A stretch of DNA of 64,000 bases from Arthrobacter alpinus (GCF_900105965.1 NZ_FNTV01000001.1:1798001-1862000); one strand, 5' to 3'; positions 52,885 to 62,976 are shown, counted from the first letter of the stretch. Program-made: numbers and translations. Notes: generated from the letters alone by a model not told the origin.

Positions 52885-54000
52885 ATGGAAACCGAACGTG
52901 TGGCATTGGGCCTGCCGGCTGTGCGCCCTGGCTCCCCCGGGGCAGGCACACCACGGCCAGGCGGCGAAGAATCCGGCCTACTGGATCAATTTGGGCGCAA
53001 GGCAACCGATATGCGTCTCTCCCTGACGGACAAGTGCAATCTGCGATGCCAGTACTGCATGCCCGAGGCAGGACTTGAGTGGCTCAAGAAGGACAAGCTG
53101 CTGACGGCCGCGGAGATCGTTCGGCTCGTAGGCCTGGGCGTGAACCGTTTGGGCGTGCGGGAACTCCGGCTGACAGGTGGCGAGCCACTGGTCCGCGCCG
53201 ACCTCGTGGAGATCATCGCGGCCCTGCGCCGGAACCACCCCGAATTGCCGATCTCCCTGACAACCAACGGTGTTGGCTTGGCGAAACGGGCACAGGCGCT
53301 CGCCGACGCAGGGTTGACCCGATTGAATGTTTCCATGGACACCCTGCATCACGACGCCTTCTTGCAGCTCACTCGACGTCCATTCCTGGATCAGGTGCTG
53401 GCTGGCATTGAGGCGGCATCGGCTGCCGGGCTGGCCCCGATCAAGATCAACGCTGTGCTGTTGCGCGGCATCAACGACGCTCATGCTGCGGAACTGCTGC
53501 AGTGGAGTCTTGACCGCGGCTACGAGCTGCGCTTCATCGAGCAAATGCCCCTGGATGCCGATCATGGCTGGACCCGGGATGGCATGATTACGGCTGCCGA
53601 AATCCGAGGACTGCTCGCTGCCGATTTTGAGCTGGCACCGGATCCCCGGGCGCGCGATGGTGCCCCCGCCGAACGCTTCGAGGTACGGCACCATGGCTCA
53701 ACGGAACTGCTGGGCACGGTGGGAATTGTTGCCTCGGTCACCGAGCCGTTCTGTGCAGACTGCCGGCGTACCCGAATCACGGCTGAAGGAAAGGTCATGA
53801 GTTGCCTGTTTTCATTGACCGAAGTTGACCTGCTGGAGTTGCTGCGTGCTGGCACTTCCGCGCACGACGACGCCGCCGTCGCCGCCCGCTGGATGGATGC
53901 CATGTGGGCCAAGCCACGCGCCCACGGCATGGGCCATCCGGGCTTGGGCGACGCCGATTTTGTACAGCCAGACCGCAGCATGAGCGCCATCGGAGGATGA
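52885..54000 (+). CDS. moaA: GTP 3',8-cyclase
   Basis: 371 residues. The radical SAM cluster is LSLTDKCNLRCQYCMPEAGL, the C-terminal cluster C-x2-C in PFCADCRRTRITAEGKVMSC, and the protein ends in the Gly-Gly tail (SAIGG) needed by MoaA. It converts GTP to 3',8-cH2GTP, the first step of Moco. A ~30-residue Pro/Gly-rich N-terminal stretch precedes LLDQFGRKATDMRLSL. Divergent from moeA; the stop overlaps moaD. Confidence 0.96.
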   Translation: METERVALGLPAVRPGSPGAGTPRPGGEESGLLDQFGRKATDMRLSLTDKCNLRCQYCMPEAGLEWLKKDKLLTAAEIVRLVGLGVNRLGVRELRLTGGEPLVRADLVEIIAALRRNHPELPISLTTNGVGLAKRAQALADAGLTRLNVSMDTLHHDAFLQLTRRPFLDQVLAGIEAASAAGLAPIKINAVLLRGINDAHAAELLQWSLDRGYELRFIEQMPLDADHGWTRDGMITAAEIRGLLAADFELAPDPRARDGAPAERFEVRHHGSTELLGTVGIVASVTEPFCADCRRTRITAEGKVMSCLFSLTEVDLLELLRAGTSAHDDAAVAARWMDAMWAKPRAHGMGHPGLGDADFVQPDRSMSAIGG

Positions 54001-54284
54001 GCTTGAACGTTCGATTTTTTGCCGCAGCCGCCGCCGCAACAGGCGTGGAGGAGCATCTTGTTGGCCTGGAGGCGCTGGCCGGGACAACGCCGTTTACGCT
54101 GGCGGATCTAGCCGCCGTACTCGTCGAAAGCTACCCGGTCTCAGCCTCGCGCCACACTCCCCCCTTGGCGGAAATATTGCCCCGGTGCAGCTTCCTGCTC
54201 AACGAAGTGTCAACACGAGACCTGTCAACGCAGCTGTCCGCCGGCGACGTCGTGGACGTCCTCCCGCCCTTCGCCGGCGGCTGA
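53997..54284 (+). CDS. moaD: Molybdopterin synthase sulfur carrier subunit MoaD
   Basis: 95 residues from ATG 53997 (ATGA overlap with moaA). Ubiquitin-like: LNVRFFAAAAAATGVEEHLV, FLLNEV..., GDVVDVLPPFAGG. The Gly-Gly end is the sulfur carrier site that MoaE uses. No MoeB-type activating enzyme is in this window. Confidence 0.93.
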   Translation: MSLNVRFFAAAAAATGVEEHLVGLEALAGTTPFTLADLAAVLVESYPVSASRHTPPLAEILPRCSFLLNEVSTRDLSTQLSAGDVVDVLPPFAGG

Positions 54285-54292
54285 CGCTCCGA

Positions 54293-55381
54293 TTAGTGGT
54301 CCGCCGGGGTCAGCGGTCCCAGGGCAAGGGCCAACAACGCCCCTCGGCTTTGCACGCCGCATTTTCCGAAGAGTGATTTGAAAATATCCTGGACCGTGTA
54401 GCGGCTGATTCCGAGCCTGCGGGCCAGTGCCGCCGTGTCGTGGCCGGCCGCAGCCTGTTCCAGCAGCTCACATTCCCTGGGGCTGAGGGCGAAGCAGCGT
54501 TCAAACACCTCGATCCGTTCTGCTGGGAGGCTGTCCTGGATGGTCACGGCAATGGGCACAGCGGCCCCAGGAACGTTGCTCTTCATTCTGGTGGCCGACA
54601 AACTGGCCCAAACCCCTTCACCAACGTGGAGTCGCGAGTGGGCAGGATGGGAGTCGGCGCCACACTCAACAGCCAACAGCTGTGCAGCGACATTCAAGAC
54701 TTCCGCTGGAATCCCTTGGTTTGGACGGGGCGCCCGTTGGAGAAGATTGAGCCACGGCGCCGCCGATTCAGTCTGGCTCATGATGGACAGATCCTCGGCA
54801 AGAACCAAGACGGCCTGGCGGTGCTCCACGATGGAACCAGAAGTACCGCCGGAAGCGAATTCACGGGCCGAGGATTCCCTGAGGCCCGTGGCAATCACGT
54901 CAGCCACGGACTCCAGGCAGTGTGCCTCGGCGTCGGAAAATTCGGAAGCGCCCTCCCCACGCCACAATTCGAGCCACCCCCACAGGCCCCACCGGTCGGC
55001 GAAGGCTACTGACAGGACGTCAACTACGCCATGACGCGACAACAATGGCCACAGCGCACTTCGGCCCGGCTCATGACCCGTGGCCCCTTGCAATGACCTG
55101 GCGCGGGAAGGATGGATGGGCAACGCTGTCCACCTGTTCACCGGAGTCTGGTACCTCAGGGAAATCAGCTCGGGCAGTTCGGCTGCAAAGGGGCCCCACG
55201 CCATCGGCGCAATACCAACTGTCGTCACCGGGTCCGCCAGCGGCCACACCCATGCGTCATGACCCACGACGGCGCCCAGCTCGGCCAGCACGCCCGCACG
55301 GTAGCTGTGACTGTCTCTGCGGGCAGCGCCCAACGCCGCAATCCTGTCCCGGCAGCGGGCAAGGGCCCAATCGCTGGTCAT
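54293..55381 (-). CDS. LuxR-family transcriptional regulator
   Basis: 362 residues. The C-terminal HTH (about 300-350) is FALSPRECELLEQAAAGHDTAALARRLGISRYTVQDIFKSLFGKCGV, a LuxR/FixJ type. The N-terminal two-thirds is GAF-like (ADRWGLWGWLELWRGEGASEFSDAEAHCLESVADVIATGL) and may bind a small molecule. There is no receiver domain. It is convergent with moaD and divergent from the small ABM-like gene at 55505, a likely target. Confidence 0.85.
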   Translation of the reverse strand: MTSDWALARCRDRIAALGAARRDSHSYRAGVLAELGAVVGHDAWVWPLADPVTTVGIAPMAWGPFAAELPELISLRYQTPVNRWTALPIHPSRARSLQGATGHEPGRSALWPLLSRHGVVDVLSVAFADRWGLWGWLELWRGEGASEFSDAEAHCLESVADVIATGLRESSAREFASGGTSGSIVEHRQAVLVLAEDLSIMSQTESAAPWLNLLQRAPRPNQGIPAEVLNVAAQLLAVECGADSHPAHSRLHVGEGVWASLSATRMKSNVPGAAVPIAVTIQDSLPAERIEVFERCFALSPRECELLEQAAAGHDTAALARRLGISRYTVQDIFKSLFGKCGVQSRGALLALALGPLTPADH

Positions 55382-55504
55382 GCCTCAAGTATGCGCGCAC
55401 ACGTTGGCCGCTGTCGGGACGTCTGCCCCCAGATTTATGGGATGTTGTGCAGCCGCGGTGACGCCTACAGTCAAGTCTTCAGTTCAAACGGAAGGAAGAG
55501 GGCC

Positions 55505-55786
55505 ATGTTTACCTTGCAGATTGAGCACGCCATCAAGGACTTTGGAATGTGGATGGGGGCTTACGGCAACGATCCGCTGGGCAGGTCAGCCTCGGGAGTG
55601 GTGGCCGAACGTATTTACCGGCCCGTTGACGATGACCACTATGTGGTTCTTGATCTGGATTTCACAACTGTCGACGGGGCGGAACAATTCTTGGAGCGGC
55701 TGAGGAGCCAGGTGTGGTCGACCTCGGCAGTGTCCCCCGCGCTGGCGGGCGGACCAAAGACCCGGATCGTGGAACAACAAACCTGA
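55505..55786 (+). CDS. Small protein, dimeric alpha/beta-barrel (ABM-like)
   Basis: 93 residues from ATG 55505 with AAGGAAG upstream. LQIEHAIKDFGMWMGAYGND, DDHYVVLDLDFTTVDGAEQFLERLRSQVWS and TRIVEQQT fit the beta-alpha-beta layout of cyclase/monooxygenase-like small dimeric proteins. Function unknown. Divergent from the LuxR regulator across 123 bp. Confidence 0.7.
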   Translation: MFTLQIEHAIKDFGMWMGAYGNDPLGRSASGVVAERIYRPVDDDHYVVLDLDFTTVDGAEQFLERLRSQVWSTSAVSPALAGGPKTRIVEQQT

Positions 55787-55826
55787 TAAAAATGGCCCGC
55801 TGCGGTTAGCCGTTTAAACGACGAAG

Positions 55827-55883
55827 GCGCACGTCCCCCCTTTTTCCCGCACCTTGGAACGGCGGCAAAAGGGGAACGTGCGC
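55827..55883. terminator. Hairpin between the ABM-like gene and the M16 gene
   Basis: GCGCACGT.CCCC..TTTT and AAAAGGGGAACGTGCGC pair over about 17 bp with one or two mismatches, in a convergent gap. Probably a bidirectional terminator. Confidence 0.6.
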
Positions 55884-55895
55884 GAAGTCCGATAA

Positions 55896-57254
55896 CTAGA
55901 GTCCGAAGGTTTCTGTTTCCTTGAAGGGTCCCACCACGGTGATGGTGCGGGGAGAACCGGCCAATTCGCGGGCCAGGTCCTGGACCTCTGCAGCGGTGAC
56001 CTTGCGGATTCGATCCAGTGACTCGTCTATGTCAAGGAATTCGCCAGTGACCAGTTCGGCCCGGCCAAGACGGGACATGCGGGAGCCGCTGTCTTCGAGG
56101 GCAAGCACAATGCCGCCAGCCAGCTGGCCAAGCGCCTTGGATAGCTCGGCATCGCTGACACCATGCTCCGCCAGCTTTTCCAGCTCGTCAGTGAGCAGGC
56201 CGATGACCTGGCCAACCTTGGCTGGTGCGCAGCCTGCGTACATACCGAAGTAGCCGGTGTCGGCATAGGAGGAAGCAAAGGAGTACGTGGAGTACACCAG
56301 ACCGCGCTTTTCGCGAATCTCCTGGAACAGGCGCGAGGACATGCCACCGCCCAAGATGGAGTTCAGCACGCTCATGACGTAACGACGCGAATCGGTGGCG
56401 CGAAGTGAAGGGCAGCCCAGGATGATGTTGGCCTGTTCGACCTGCCGGTTGACCACGTGCAACCCGGCGGTGCCGGAAACTGCAACGGCATCACTTGAGC
56501 GGCGCGGTGCCGGAGCAATTCCTTCATCAAGCGACCAGCCAGCCGTACGCAGTGCCTGAAGCACCTGGGCGCACACCTCGTCATGGTCAAGTCCGCCCGC
56601 TGCGGTAATGACCAAGGTCTCGGGCCGGTAGTGCAACTGGTAGTGGTCCCACACGGAAGCCCTAGGCACTGCCTTGATCGCTTCCGGTGTGCCACCAATG
56701 GGGCGTCCCAAAGCGTGATCGCCCAGTACGGCTGCAACAAATTGTTCGTGAGCCACGTCAGTGGGGTCGTCGCCATCCATGGCGATTTCCTCGAGGATGA
56801 CGTCGCGTTCCTGCTCCAGCTCGGCCGGGTCAATCACGGCTGAGGTGACCATGTCGGCGATGACGTCGATGGCCATGGGCAGGTCGGTGTCGAGCACCCG
56901 TGCGTAGTAGCAGGTGCTTTCCTTGGCCGTTGCAGCGTTGGACTCGCCGCCCACCTCGTCAAAGGCGGACGCAATTTCCAAGGCCGTGCGGCGCTTTGTT
57001 CCCTTGAACAGCAGGTGCTCAAGGAAATGGGTCGAGCCGTGTTGGCCCTCGGATTCATCCCGAGAGCCAACACCAACCCAGAACCCGATTGTCGCACTGC
57101 GCTGTCCGGGCATGGACTCAGTGAGGACCCGCACTCCCCCGGGCAGGACCGAGCGGCGCACGACGGCGCCGCCGCTCTGGCCCGAAATCAGTGTGGAATC
57201 GCTGCCGTTCATGCCGTCAGCTGCGCTTAATAGCGGCAAAAGGGTAATCGCCAT
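55896..57254 (-). CDS. M16 family zinc metallopeptidase (pitrilysin-like)
   Basis: 452 residues. Inverted zinc motif HxxEH as STHFLEHLLFKGT (about 78-90), with the third ligand Glu about 75 residues later in LEQERDVILEEIAM. The second inactive half has YSTYSFASSYADTGYFGMYAG. It is the mitochondrial processing peptidase-like subgroup of ~420-450 residues found next to pnp in Gram-positives. It cleaves peptides or short proteins in the cytosol. Three bp after pnp. Confidence 0.93.
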   Translation of the reverse strand: MAITLLPLLSAADGMNGSDSTLISGQSGGAVVRRSVLPGGVRVLTESMPGQRSATIGFWVGVGSRDESEGQHGSTHFLEHLLFKGTKRRTALEIASAFDEVGGESNAATAKESTCYYARVLDTDLPMAIDVIADMVTSAVIDPAELEQERDVILEEIAMDGDDPTDVAHEQFVAAVLGDHALGRPIGGTPEAIKAVPRASVWDHYQLHYRPETLVITAAGGLDHDEVCAQVLQALRTAGWSLDEGIAPAPRRSSDAVAVSGTAGLHVVNRQVEQANIILGCPSLRATDSRRYVMSVLNSILGGGMSSRLFQEIREKRGLVYSTYSFASSYADTGYFGMYAGCAPAKVGQVIGLLTDELEKLAEHGVSDAELSKALGQLAGGIVLALEDSGSRMSRLGRAELVTGEFLDIDESLDRIRKVTAAEVQDLARELAGSPRTITVVGPFKETETFGL

Positions 57255-57257
57255 GAA

Positions 57258-59498
57258 TTATTCAGCAGCGCTTTCGGCAGCTACTTCTTCAGCGGCGTTC
57301 TCTTCGTCGGCAACAACCGGCGAGAGGGAGAGCTTGCCGCGATCATCGATCTTGGTGATTTCCACCTGGATCTTCTGGCCAACGGAAACTACGTCATCAA
57401 CGTTGTCCACGCGCTTGCCATTGGCCAGCTTGCGGAGCTCGGAGATGTGCAACAGACCATCCTTGCCCGGTGTGAGCGAGATGAACGCACCGAACGTGGT
57501 GGTCTTGACAACGGTGCCCAGGTAACGCTCACCAATCTCAGGAATCTGAGGGTTGGCGATGGCGTTGATCGCTGAACGAGCGGCGTCTGCTGACGGACCG
57601 TTCGTTGCACCGATGTAAACCGTGCCGTCATCTTCAATCGAGATGTCAGCGCCGGTGTCTTCCTGGATCTGGTTGATCATCTTGCCCTTCGGGCCGATGA
57701 CCTCGCCGATCTTGTCCACGGGGATCTTGACAGCGATGACGCGGGGAGCGAACTCGGAGAGCTCGTCCGGTACGTCAATGGCGCTGGTCAGGACGGACAG
57801 GATGTGCAAGCGGGCTTCACGAGCCTGCTTCAGTGCGGCAGCCAAAACGGAGGCCGGGATGCCGTCGAGCTTGGTGTCAAGCTGGATGGCCGTCACGAAC
57901 TCTGCGGTACCGGCAACCTTGAAGTCCATGTCGCCGAAAGCATCTTCGGCGCCGAGGATATCGGTCAAGGCAGCGTAGCGGGTCTGGCCGTCAACCTGGT
58001 CGGAGACCAAGCCCATGGCGATACCGGCAACGGGTGCCTTCAACGGGACACCAGCGTTGAGCAGCGACAGGGTCGATGCACAAACGGAACCCATGGAGGT
58101 TGAGCCGTTGGAGCTCAGTGCCTCGGAGACCTGGCGGATGGCGTAGGGGAACTCTTCACGTGAAGGCAGCACGGGCACAATGGCGCGTTCTGCCAAGGCA
58201 CCGTGACCGATTTCGCGTCGCTTGGGAGAGCCCACGCGGCCGGTTTCACCGGTGGAGTACGGCGGGAAGTTGTAGTTGTGCATGTAGCGCTTGCGCGTTA
58301 CCGGGCTCAACGAGTCGATCTGCTGTTCCATCTTCAGCATGTTCAACGTGGTGACGCCCAGGATCTGGGTCTCGCCGCGTTCGAAGATCGCCGAACCGTG
58401 TACGCGAGGCAGAACCTCAACCTCGGCTGTGAGCTGGCGGATGTCCGTCAGGCCACGGCCGTCGATGCGGATCTGCTCGGTGAGGATGCGCTGGCGGATG
58501 ACGTGCTTGGTCACGGAACGGAAAGCAGCTGAGAGCTCCTTTTCGCGGCCCGCGAAGTCGCCTACCAAGGCTGCAATGGTCTCATCCTTCAAGGCGTCGG
58601 AGGCGTTGTCGCGCTCCTGCTTGTCGGCGATGGTGAACACGGCTGCCAGCTTGGTGGCTGATGCCTGCTCGACCGCGGCGTAAGCGTCATCCTCGTAGTC
58701 CAGGAAGATCGGGAACGTCACGGTGGGCTTGGCGGCGCGAGCAGCCAAGTCAGCCTGAGCGTCGCACAGTGCCTTGATGAACGGCTTTGCCGCTTCCAGG
58801 CCCTCTGAAACGATCTCTTCGGTAGGAGCCTGGTGGCCCTGTTCCTTGATGAGCTTCCAGGAATTGTCCGTAGCTTCGGCTTCCACCATCATGATGGCAA
58901 CGTCGTCGCCGGCAACCTTACCGGCAACAACCATGTTGAACACGGCGTTTTCCAGCTCGGAGTGCTTCGGGAAAGCAACCCACTGGGGGCCCTGTCCGTC
59001 GTCGATCAAGGCAACGCGAACGCCACCGATGGGGCCGGAGAACGGCAAACCGGAGAGCTGCGTGGACATGGAGGAAGCGTTGATAGCCACCACGTCGTAG
59101 AGCACGTCGGGGTTGATGGCCAGAACCGTCACAACGATCTGAACTTCGTTGCGCAGACCCTTGACGAATGCCGGGCGCAACGGGCGGTCCATCAGGCGGC
59201 AGGCCAGGATGGCTTCCGTTGAGGGACGGCCTTCGCGGCGGAAGAAGCTGCCCGGGATGCGGCCAGCGGCATACATGCGCTCTTCCACATCAACGGTCAG
59301 GGGGAAGAAGTCGAAGCCTTCGCGCGGCTGCTTGCCGGCCGAGGTGGCCGACAACAGAACGGTGTCTTCGTCGATGTAGACCATGGCAGCGCCGGCGGCT
59401 TGCTGAGCAAGGCGTCCGGTCTCAAAGCGGACAACCCGCTTGCCATAGCGGCCGTTGTCAATGACAGCCTCTGAATACTGAATCTCGGGACCCTCCAT
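57258..59498 (-). CDS. pnp: Polyribonucleotide nucleotidyltransferase
   Basis: 746 residues from ATG 59498 ([16 protein letters not shown]), which has GGAGGTGACTCTCAT before it; the longer frame to 59777 is not homologous. First RNase PH domain, helical linker, second RNase PH domain with [16 protein letters not shown] and [17 protein letters not shown] domain ([20 protein letters not shown]) and S1 domain ([22 protein letters not shown]). It degrades RNA 3'-5' with phosphate. A ~385-bp leader separates it from rpsO. Confidence 0.97.
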   Translation of the reverse strand: MEGPEIQYSEAVIDNGRYGKRVVRFETGRLAQQAAGAAMVYIDEDTVLLSATSAGKQPREGFDFFPLTVDVEERMYAAGRIPGSFFRREGRPSTEAILACRLMDRPLRPAFVKGLRNEVQIVVTVLAINPDVLYDVVAINASSMSTQLSGLPFSGPIGGVRVALIDDGQGPQWVAFPKHSELENAVFNMVVAGKVAGDDVAIMMVEAEATDNSWKLIKEQGHQAPTEEIVSEGLEAAKPFIKALCDAQADLAARAAKPTVTFPIFLDYEDDAYAAVEQASATKLAAVFTIADKQERDNASDALKDETIAALVGDFAGREKELSAAFRSVTKHVIRQRILTEQIRIDGRGLTDIRQLTAEVEVLPRVHGSAIFERGETQILGVTTLNMLKMEQQIDSLSPVTRKRYMHNYNFPPYSTGETGRVGSPKRREIGHGALAERAIVPVLPSREEFPYAIRQVSEALSSNGSTSMGSVCASTLSLLNAGVPLKAPVAGIAMGLVSDQVDGQTRYAALTDILGAEDAFGDMDFKVAGTAEFVTAIQLDTKLDGIPASVLAAALKQAREARLHILSVLTSAIDVPDELSEFAPRVIAVKIPVDKIGEVIGPKGKMINQIQEDTGADISIEDDGTVYIGATNGPSADAARSAINAIANPQIPEIGERYLGTVVKTTTFGAFISLTPGKDGLLHISELRKLANGKRVDNVDDVVSVGQKIQVEITKIDDRGKLSLSPVVADEENAAEEVAAESAAE

Positions 59499-59813
59499 AT
59501 GAGAGTCACCTCCATTTCTTGGTAGATGTTCGTCTTTGAACCCCTGCCAAGGATCGGCACCGCACATTCTTCCCAGGATCACCACCGGATCGTGCTGTGG
59601 CTCTCTGTACAACATCCGGTCTTCGATCGAGGCCCACGGGCGCGAAACGCGAGGCGTTTCTTCCCGGAGGCCACTACCGAGGACCGCGAATGCGTGAATG
59701 CGGCGGGCTTGTCCTTGCGATGCAGGGATTGGCAGTGCTGGTGTGCCGTCCGCCCAAGCAGACGGCACACTCTTCACACTATAGGTTTCTACAGAGTAGG
59801 TTCCTACATTGTG
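59499..59813 (-). promoter_or_regulatory. pnp leader / promoter region
   Basis: About 315 bp without a convincing gene between the rpsO terminator and pnp. On the minus strand CCTATAGTGT (near 59775-59784) offers a -10-like TATAGT. pnp in other bacteria is autoregulated through its leader; no clear structure of that type is recognised here. Confidence 0.35.
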
Positions 59814-59872
59814 AAAGGCGGCCTTCCAGCGCCAGATGACACGAAGTCTCCGGCAGGAGGAAGGCCGCCTTT
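59814..59872 (-). terminator. Terminator after rpsO
   Basis: AAAGGCGGCCTTCC (59814-59827) and its exact complement 59859-59872 close a ~31-nt loop just past the rpsO stop. There is only a short T-stretch (CTTT) at its end. Confidence 0.72.
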
Positions 59873-59882
59873 GGTCACGAGA

Positions 59883-60152
59883 CTAGCGGCGCAGACCGAG
59901 GCGCTCGATGAGCGTACGGTAGCGGGCGATGTCGGTGTCCTTGAGGTAACCGAGCAAGCGACGACGACGACCAACCAGGCCCATGAGGCCACGGCGGGTG
60001 TGGTGATCGTGCTTGTGCATCTTGAGGTGCTCGGTCAGGTCAGAGATGCGTCGTGAGAGCATCGCTACCTGAACCTCAGGCGAACCTGTGTCGCCTTCGC
60101 TGGTTGCGAAAGCCTGCATGATTTCTTGCTTTACAGCGGCTTCAAGTGCCAC
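59883..60152 (-). CDS. rpsO: 30S ribosomal protein S15
   Basis: 89 residues, [40 protein letters not shown] and [18 protein letters not shown], standard S15. It binds the 16S central domain. Order rpsO-pnp is conserved. About 180 bp to ribF holds no other gene. Confidence 0.98.
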   Translation of the reverse strand: MALEAAVKQEIMQAFATSEGDTGSPEVQVAMLSRRISDLTEHLKMHKHDHHTRRGLMGLVGRRRRLLGYLKDTDIARYRTLIERLGLRR

Positions 60153-60336
60153 AAGTAACTCCTATGTATGTGCCGTGAACACGATTATCCAGCTTCGGCT
60201 CAATTACTTGGCCGAACATGGATGAATCCAGCCACCACGGACTGCAGCCAGATTCCACCTTTCAGTTTAGTGCAGAAAGTCTGGTTCTGTCGAAGCGGGT
60301 GAGCTTGGACTCAGTGTGGCGTTGGCCTCATAGTCA

Positions 60337-61278
60337 TCAGCGCAGGATTGCACGGGTCTCCACAACATCGCGATGCATTTGTTCGATGAGTGCTTCAGGT
60401 CCCGTGTAGGCAACCATTCCGCGCAGCCGCTGAACGAATTCCACCACCACATGTTGGCCGTACAGGTTGAAGTCCTCTACGGACTCCTCGGGCCTGTCGA
60501 TCACAAATGCTTCAACTTGGCGGCTGACGCCGATGAACGTGGGGTTGGATCCTACGGAGATCGCGGCCGGCCAGCGGCGCCCGTCCGTGTCCGTCAGCCA
60601 ACCGGCGTAAACGCCGTCGGCGGGAATGATTCCACAGGCATCCGGGGAGAGATTCGCAGTGGGAAAACCCAGTTCACGCCCACGGGCTGCGCCATGGACA
60701 ACTTCGCCGCTCATGGTGTGCGAGCGTCCCAGGACCTGGCTGGCGGTGTCAACATCGCCATTGCGCAAAGCCTCGCGCACCCACGTTGAGGACCAGCGGC
60801 GGTCGTGACCCTCATCGTTGACAACAACGACGTCGAATCCCAGGTCGGCGCCAAGGCTCACCATGGTCGAGAGGTCACCGGTGTTGCCCTTGCCGAAGCG
60901 AACGTCGTGACCAACCACGACGGCGCATGCGCCCAGACCATCGACAAAGACATTGCGAACAAATTCTTCGGGGGTTTGCTGGGCAAATTCGAGTGTATAG
61001 GGCAGGACCAGAACGGCATCCATGCCCAGTTCCGCCATGGCAACCAGCTTGTCAGCGTGGCCCATGATCTGTTCCGGCGCGGTCTCCGGCCTGTGGACCT
61101 TGGCCGGGTGCGGGTCAAATGTCAAGGCCACCGAGAGCGCACCGCGTTTGGCGGCTTCGGTGCGGACCTGCCCTAAGACTTCCTGGTGCCCGCGGTGCAG
61201 CCCGTCAAAGTTTCCCAGGGTGACCACGCAAGGGCCAAAGTTCTGGGGAACTTCCTCCATGGAGTTCCAAATCTGCAC
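60337..61278 (-). CDS. ribF: Bifunctional riboflavin kinase / FAD synthetase
   Basis: 313 residues from GTG 61278 with GAGGAA upstream; the longer frame to 61515 covers the end of the GNAT gene. FAD synthetase domain: VVTLGNFDGLHRGHQEVLGQ (nucleotidyl transferase HxGH), VVVGHDVRFGKGNTGDL; kinase domain: GELVHGAARGRELGFPTANLS-like stretch VVHGAARGRELGFPTANL and DGVYAGWLTD. It makes FMN and FAD. No FMN riboswitch is seen upstream. Confidence 0.96.
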   Translation of the reverse strand: MQIWNSMEEVPQNFGPCVVTLGNFDGLHRGHQEVLGQVRTEAAKRGALSVALTFDPHPAKVHRPETAPEQIMGHADKLVAMAELGMDAVLVLPYTLEFAQQTPEEFVRNVFVDGLGACAVVVGHDVRFGKGNTGDLSTMVSLGADLGFDVVVVNDEGHDRRWSSTWVREALRNGDVDTASQVLGRSHTMSGEVVHGAARGRELGFPTANLSPDACGIIPADGVYAGWLTDTDGRRWPAAISVGSNPTFIGVSRQVEAFVIDRPEESVEDFNLYGQHVVVEFVQRLRGMVAYTGPEALIEQMHRDVVETRAILR

Positions 61279-61360
61279 TGCTGTTCCTCGTTCAATTAGT
61301 TGCTCGGCGCTTGATGGTTGCGCCCGGATTCCTCGCGGATGGGTCAAGACCCTTCCAAGA

Positions 61361-62581
61361 TTACCTGCTAAGGGGAACGGGTCCGTCCCATGTCTGCTGT
61401 GGCGTGCGTGGCTCACCATCGGCCAGCGAGAATTGCCACAGGTCCGCAGGTGTTCCGCGATCGTTGTAGGCACCACGGCTGAGGCCTTCAAAGCGGAAGC
61501 CCAATTTCCAGGCAAGTTTCCGGCTGGCCCAGTTGGGGACGAGCGCGTTCCAGTGCACGTAGCTGAGGTTTAGTTGATCGAAGGCGTAGTCGAGGAGCAG
61601 CCGTACCGCTTGTTCGGAAGCTCCTGTACCGCGGGCGTGCGCACCCATATTGATGCCCACGGTGGCAGTGCCTGGATTCTTGCACTGTAGATCAACGGTG
61701 CCGAGGAGCTTATCCGTTGTCGCGTCGGCAACGGCGAAGGTCAGCAGCTCCGCCGTACGCCAGCCAGCTTTGGTGATTGTTTTGATGAAGTACTCCGCGT
61801 GGCCCGGGGTGTAGTTCAAAGGAACGGTGGTCCAGCGGATGGCTTCACCGTCGCGGCAGTTTTCAAGTAGTACGGGCGCGTCCTTCATCGTCAAGGAACG
61901 TAGCACCACGCCCTCGCCGCGGAGCACCGGCACCACAGGCGTCACGTCAAGGCCCAATTCGCGAGAGTTCCATTGGGTTGCACTCTGGCTGTAGATCAGA
62001 CCGATAGCTAATTCTGAGTCAACATGACCAAATCCGGGGATCTGCGCGGCCAAGGTAAATCCGCAACGCTCCGCCAGCAAGGAGCTCCCAAGATTCCCGG
62101 CCGTGCACATCCAGTGCAAATACTTCAGGCTTAGGTTGCCGAAAGCGTAACCGCACAACAGCTGCATGGCTCGTTGGGCTGCCCCGGTGCCTCGCCCGGA
62201 CGGCAACATTTTGATGCCAACGCTTGCTGAGCCGCCCTCCTCGGTGGCGAAGACATTCTGCAAGCTCAACGTCCCCACCACCGCGGCGGCATCGTGCAAT
62301 CCTTCGGTGATGGCGAAACGCAGGTTCGTTCCGCTCTTCCAACCTTCGGCTATGTGCCCGTCAATGAATTCCGCGGCTTGGCTGGCATCCATGGTCGCCA
62401 CGGATCCGGTCCACCTGATGTTGAGTGGATCCCGGTGTATGGCGGCAAAGGACTCGGCATCGGCCGCGCTGAATCGTCGCAGGGTGGTGATGCCGTCGCT
62501 CAGCGTTGGGTTGTTCGGTATGCCCTTTGGCGCACTCACAACACGACCTTGGACTTGACTTCCCTGTGACGGTAGAGCCAT
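61361..62581 (-). CDS. Tandem GNAT acetyltransferase
   Basis: 406 residues with two GNAT domains. First (about 30-200): ITTLRRFSAADAESFAAIHR, VGTLSLQN, VGIKMLPSGRGTGAAQRAMQLL. Second (about 215-385): VLRSLTMKDAPVLLENCRD, LLGTVDLQCKN, VGINMGAHARGTGASEQAVRLL, NWASRKLAWKLGFRFEG. Both keep the acetyl-CoA loop RGTGA. The RimJ/RimL type usually acetylates protein N-termini or antibiotics as a single domain; the substrate here is unknown. Between ribF and two small membrane genes. Confidence 0.85.
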   Translation of the reverse strand: MALPSQGSQVQGRVVSAPKGIPNNPTLSDGITTLRRFSAADAESFAAIHRDPLNIRWTGSVATMDASQAAEFIDGHIAEGWKSGTNLRFAITEGLHDAAAVVGTLSLQNVFATEEGGSASVGIKMLPSGRGTGAAQRAMQLLCGYAFGNLSLKYLHWMCTAGNLGSSLLAERCGFTLAAQIPGFGHVDSELAIGLIYSQSATQWNSRELGLDVTPVVPVLRGEGVVLRSLTMKDAPVLLENCRDGEAIRWTTVPLNYTPGHAEYFIKTITKAGWRTAELLTFAVADATTDKLLGTVDLQCKNPGTATVGINMGAHARGTGASEQAVRLLLDYAFDQLNLSYVHWNALVPNWASRKLAWKLGFRFEGLSRGAYNDRGTPADLWQFSLADGEPRTPQQTWDGPVPLSR

Positions 62582-62976
62582 ATGAGGCCAATGATGGGCA
62601 GCAGCAACGGAATGTAGCCGTAGCCCTGGCCGAATTTGCTCCAGACGCTGGCGTGGGCGAAGGCGGCTGGATCGATCAGGCTCAACGCACCAACCACCAC
62701 AACACCGAGAAGTTCGATGCAGATGGCGGCTGTGGCGATCCTGGCCCAGGTGTGGCCCGGTTTCGCCAGCGAGATCGTTGCGACAATATAGACAATCGCG
62801 GCGAACGCGGACAGGCTGTAAGCCACGGGCGCTTCATCAAACTTGGTGGCGATCTGGAGCAGCGCACGGGCCGTGGCCGAGATGGCAAACACAGCGTAGA
62901 CAGTAATCAGCAGCCGTCCAGCTCCGGAGGTGCGGCCCGTGGGCGTTTTCTGATCGGCGGTGTTGGGGGTGTTCAT
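62536..62976 (-). CDS. Small integral membrane protein
   Basis: 146 residues from ATG 62976, overlapping the upstream gene by 4 bp. Four hydrophobic helices (for example RLLITVYAVFAISATARALL, AFAAIVYIVATISLA, ICIELLGVVVVGALSLI and YIPLLLPIIGLIWLY). TGRTSGAGR starts a short cytosolic head. No family name is certain; it resembles conserved actinobacterial four-helix proteins next to truB. The end overlaps the GNAT start. Confidence 0.78.
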   Translation of the reverse strand: MNTPNTADQKTPTGRTSGAGRLLITVYAVFAISATARALLQIATKFDEAPVAYSLSAFAAIVYIVATISLAKPGHTWARIATAAICIELLGVVVVGALSLIDPAAFAHASVWSKFGQGYGYIPLLLPIIGLIWLYRHREVKSKVVL

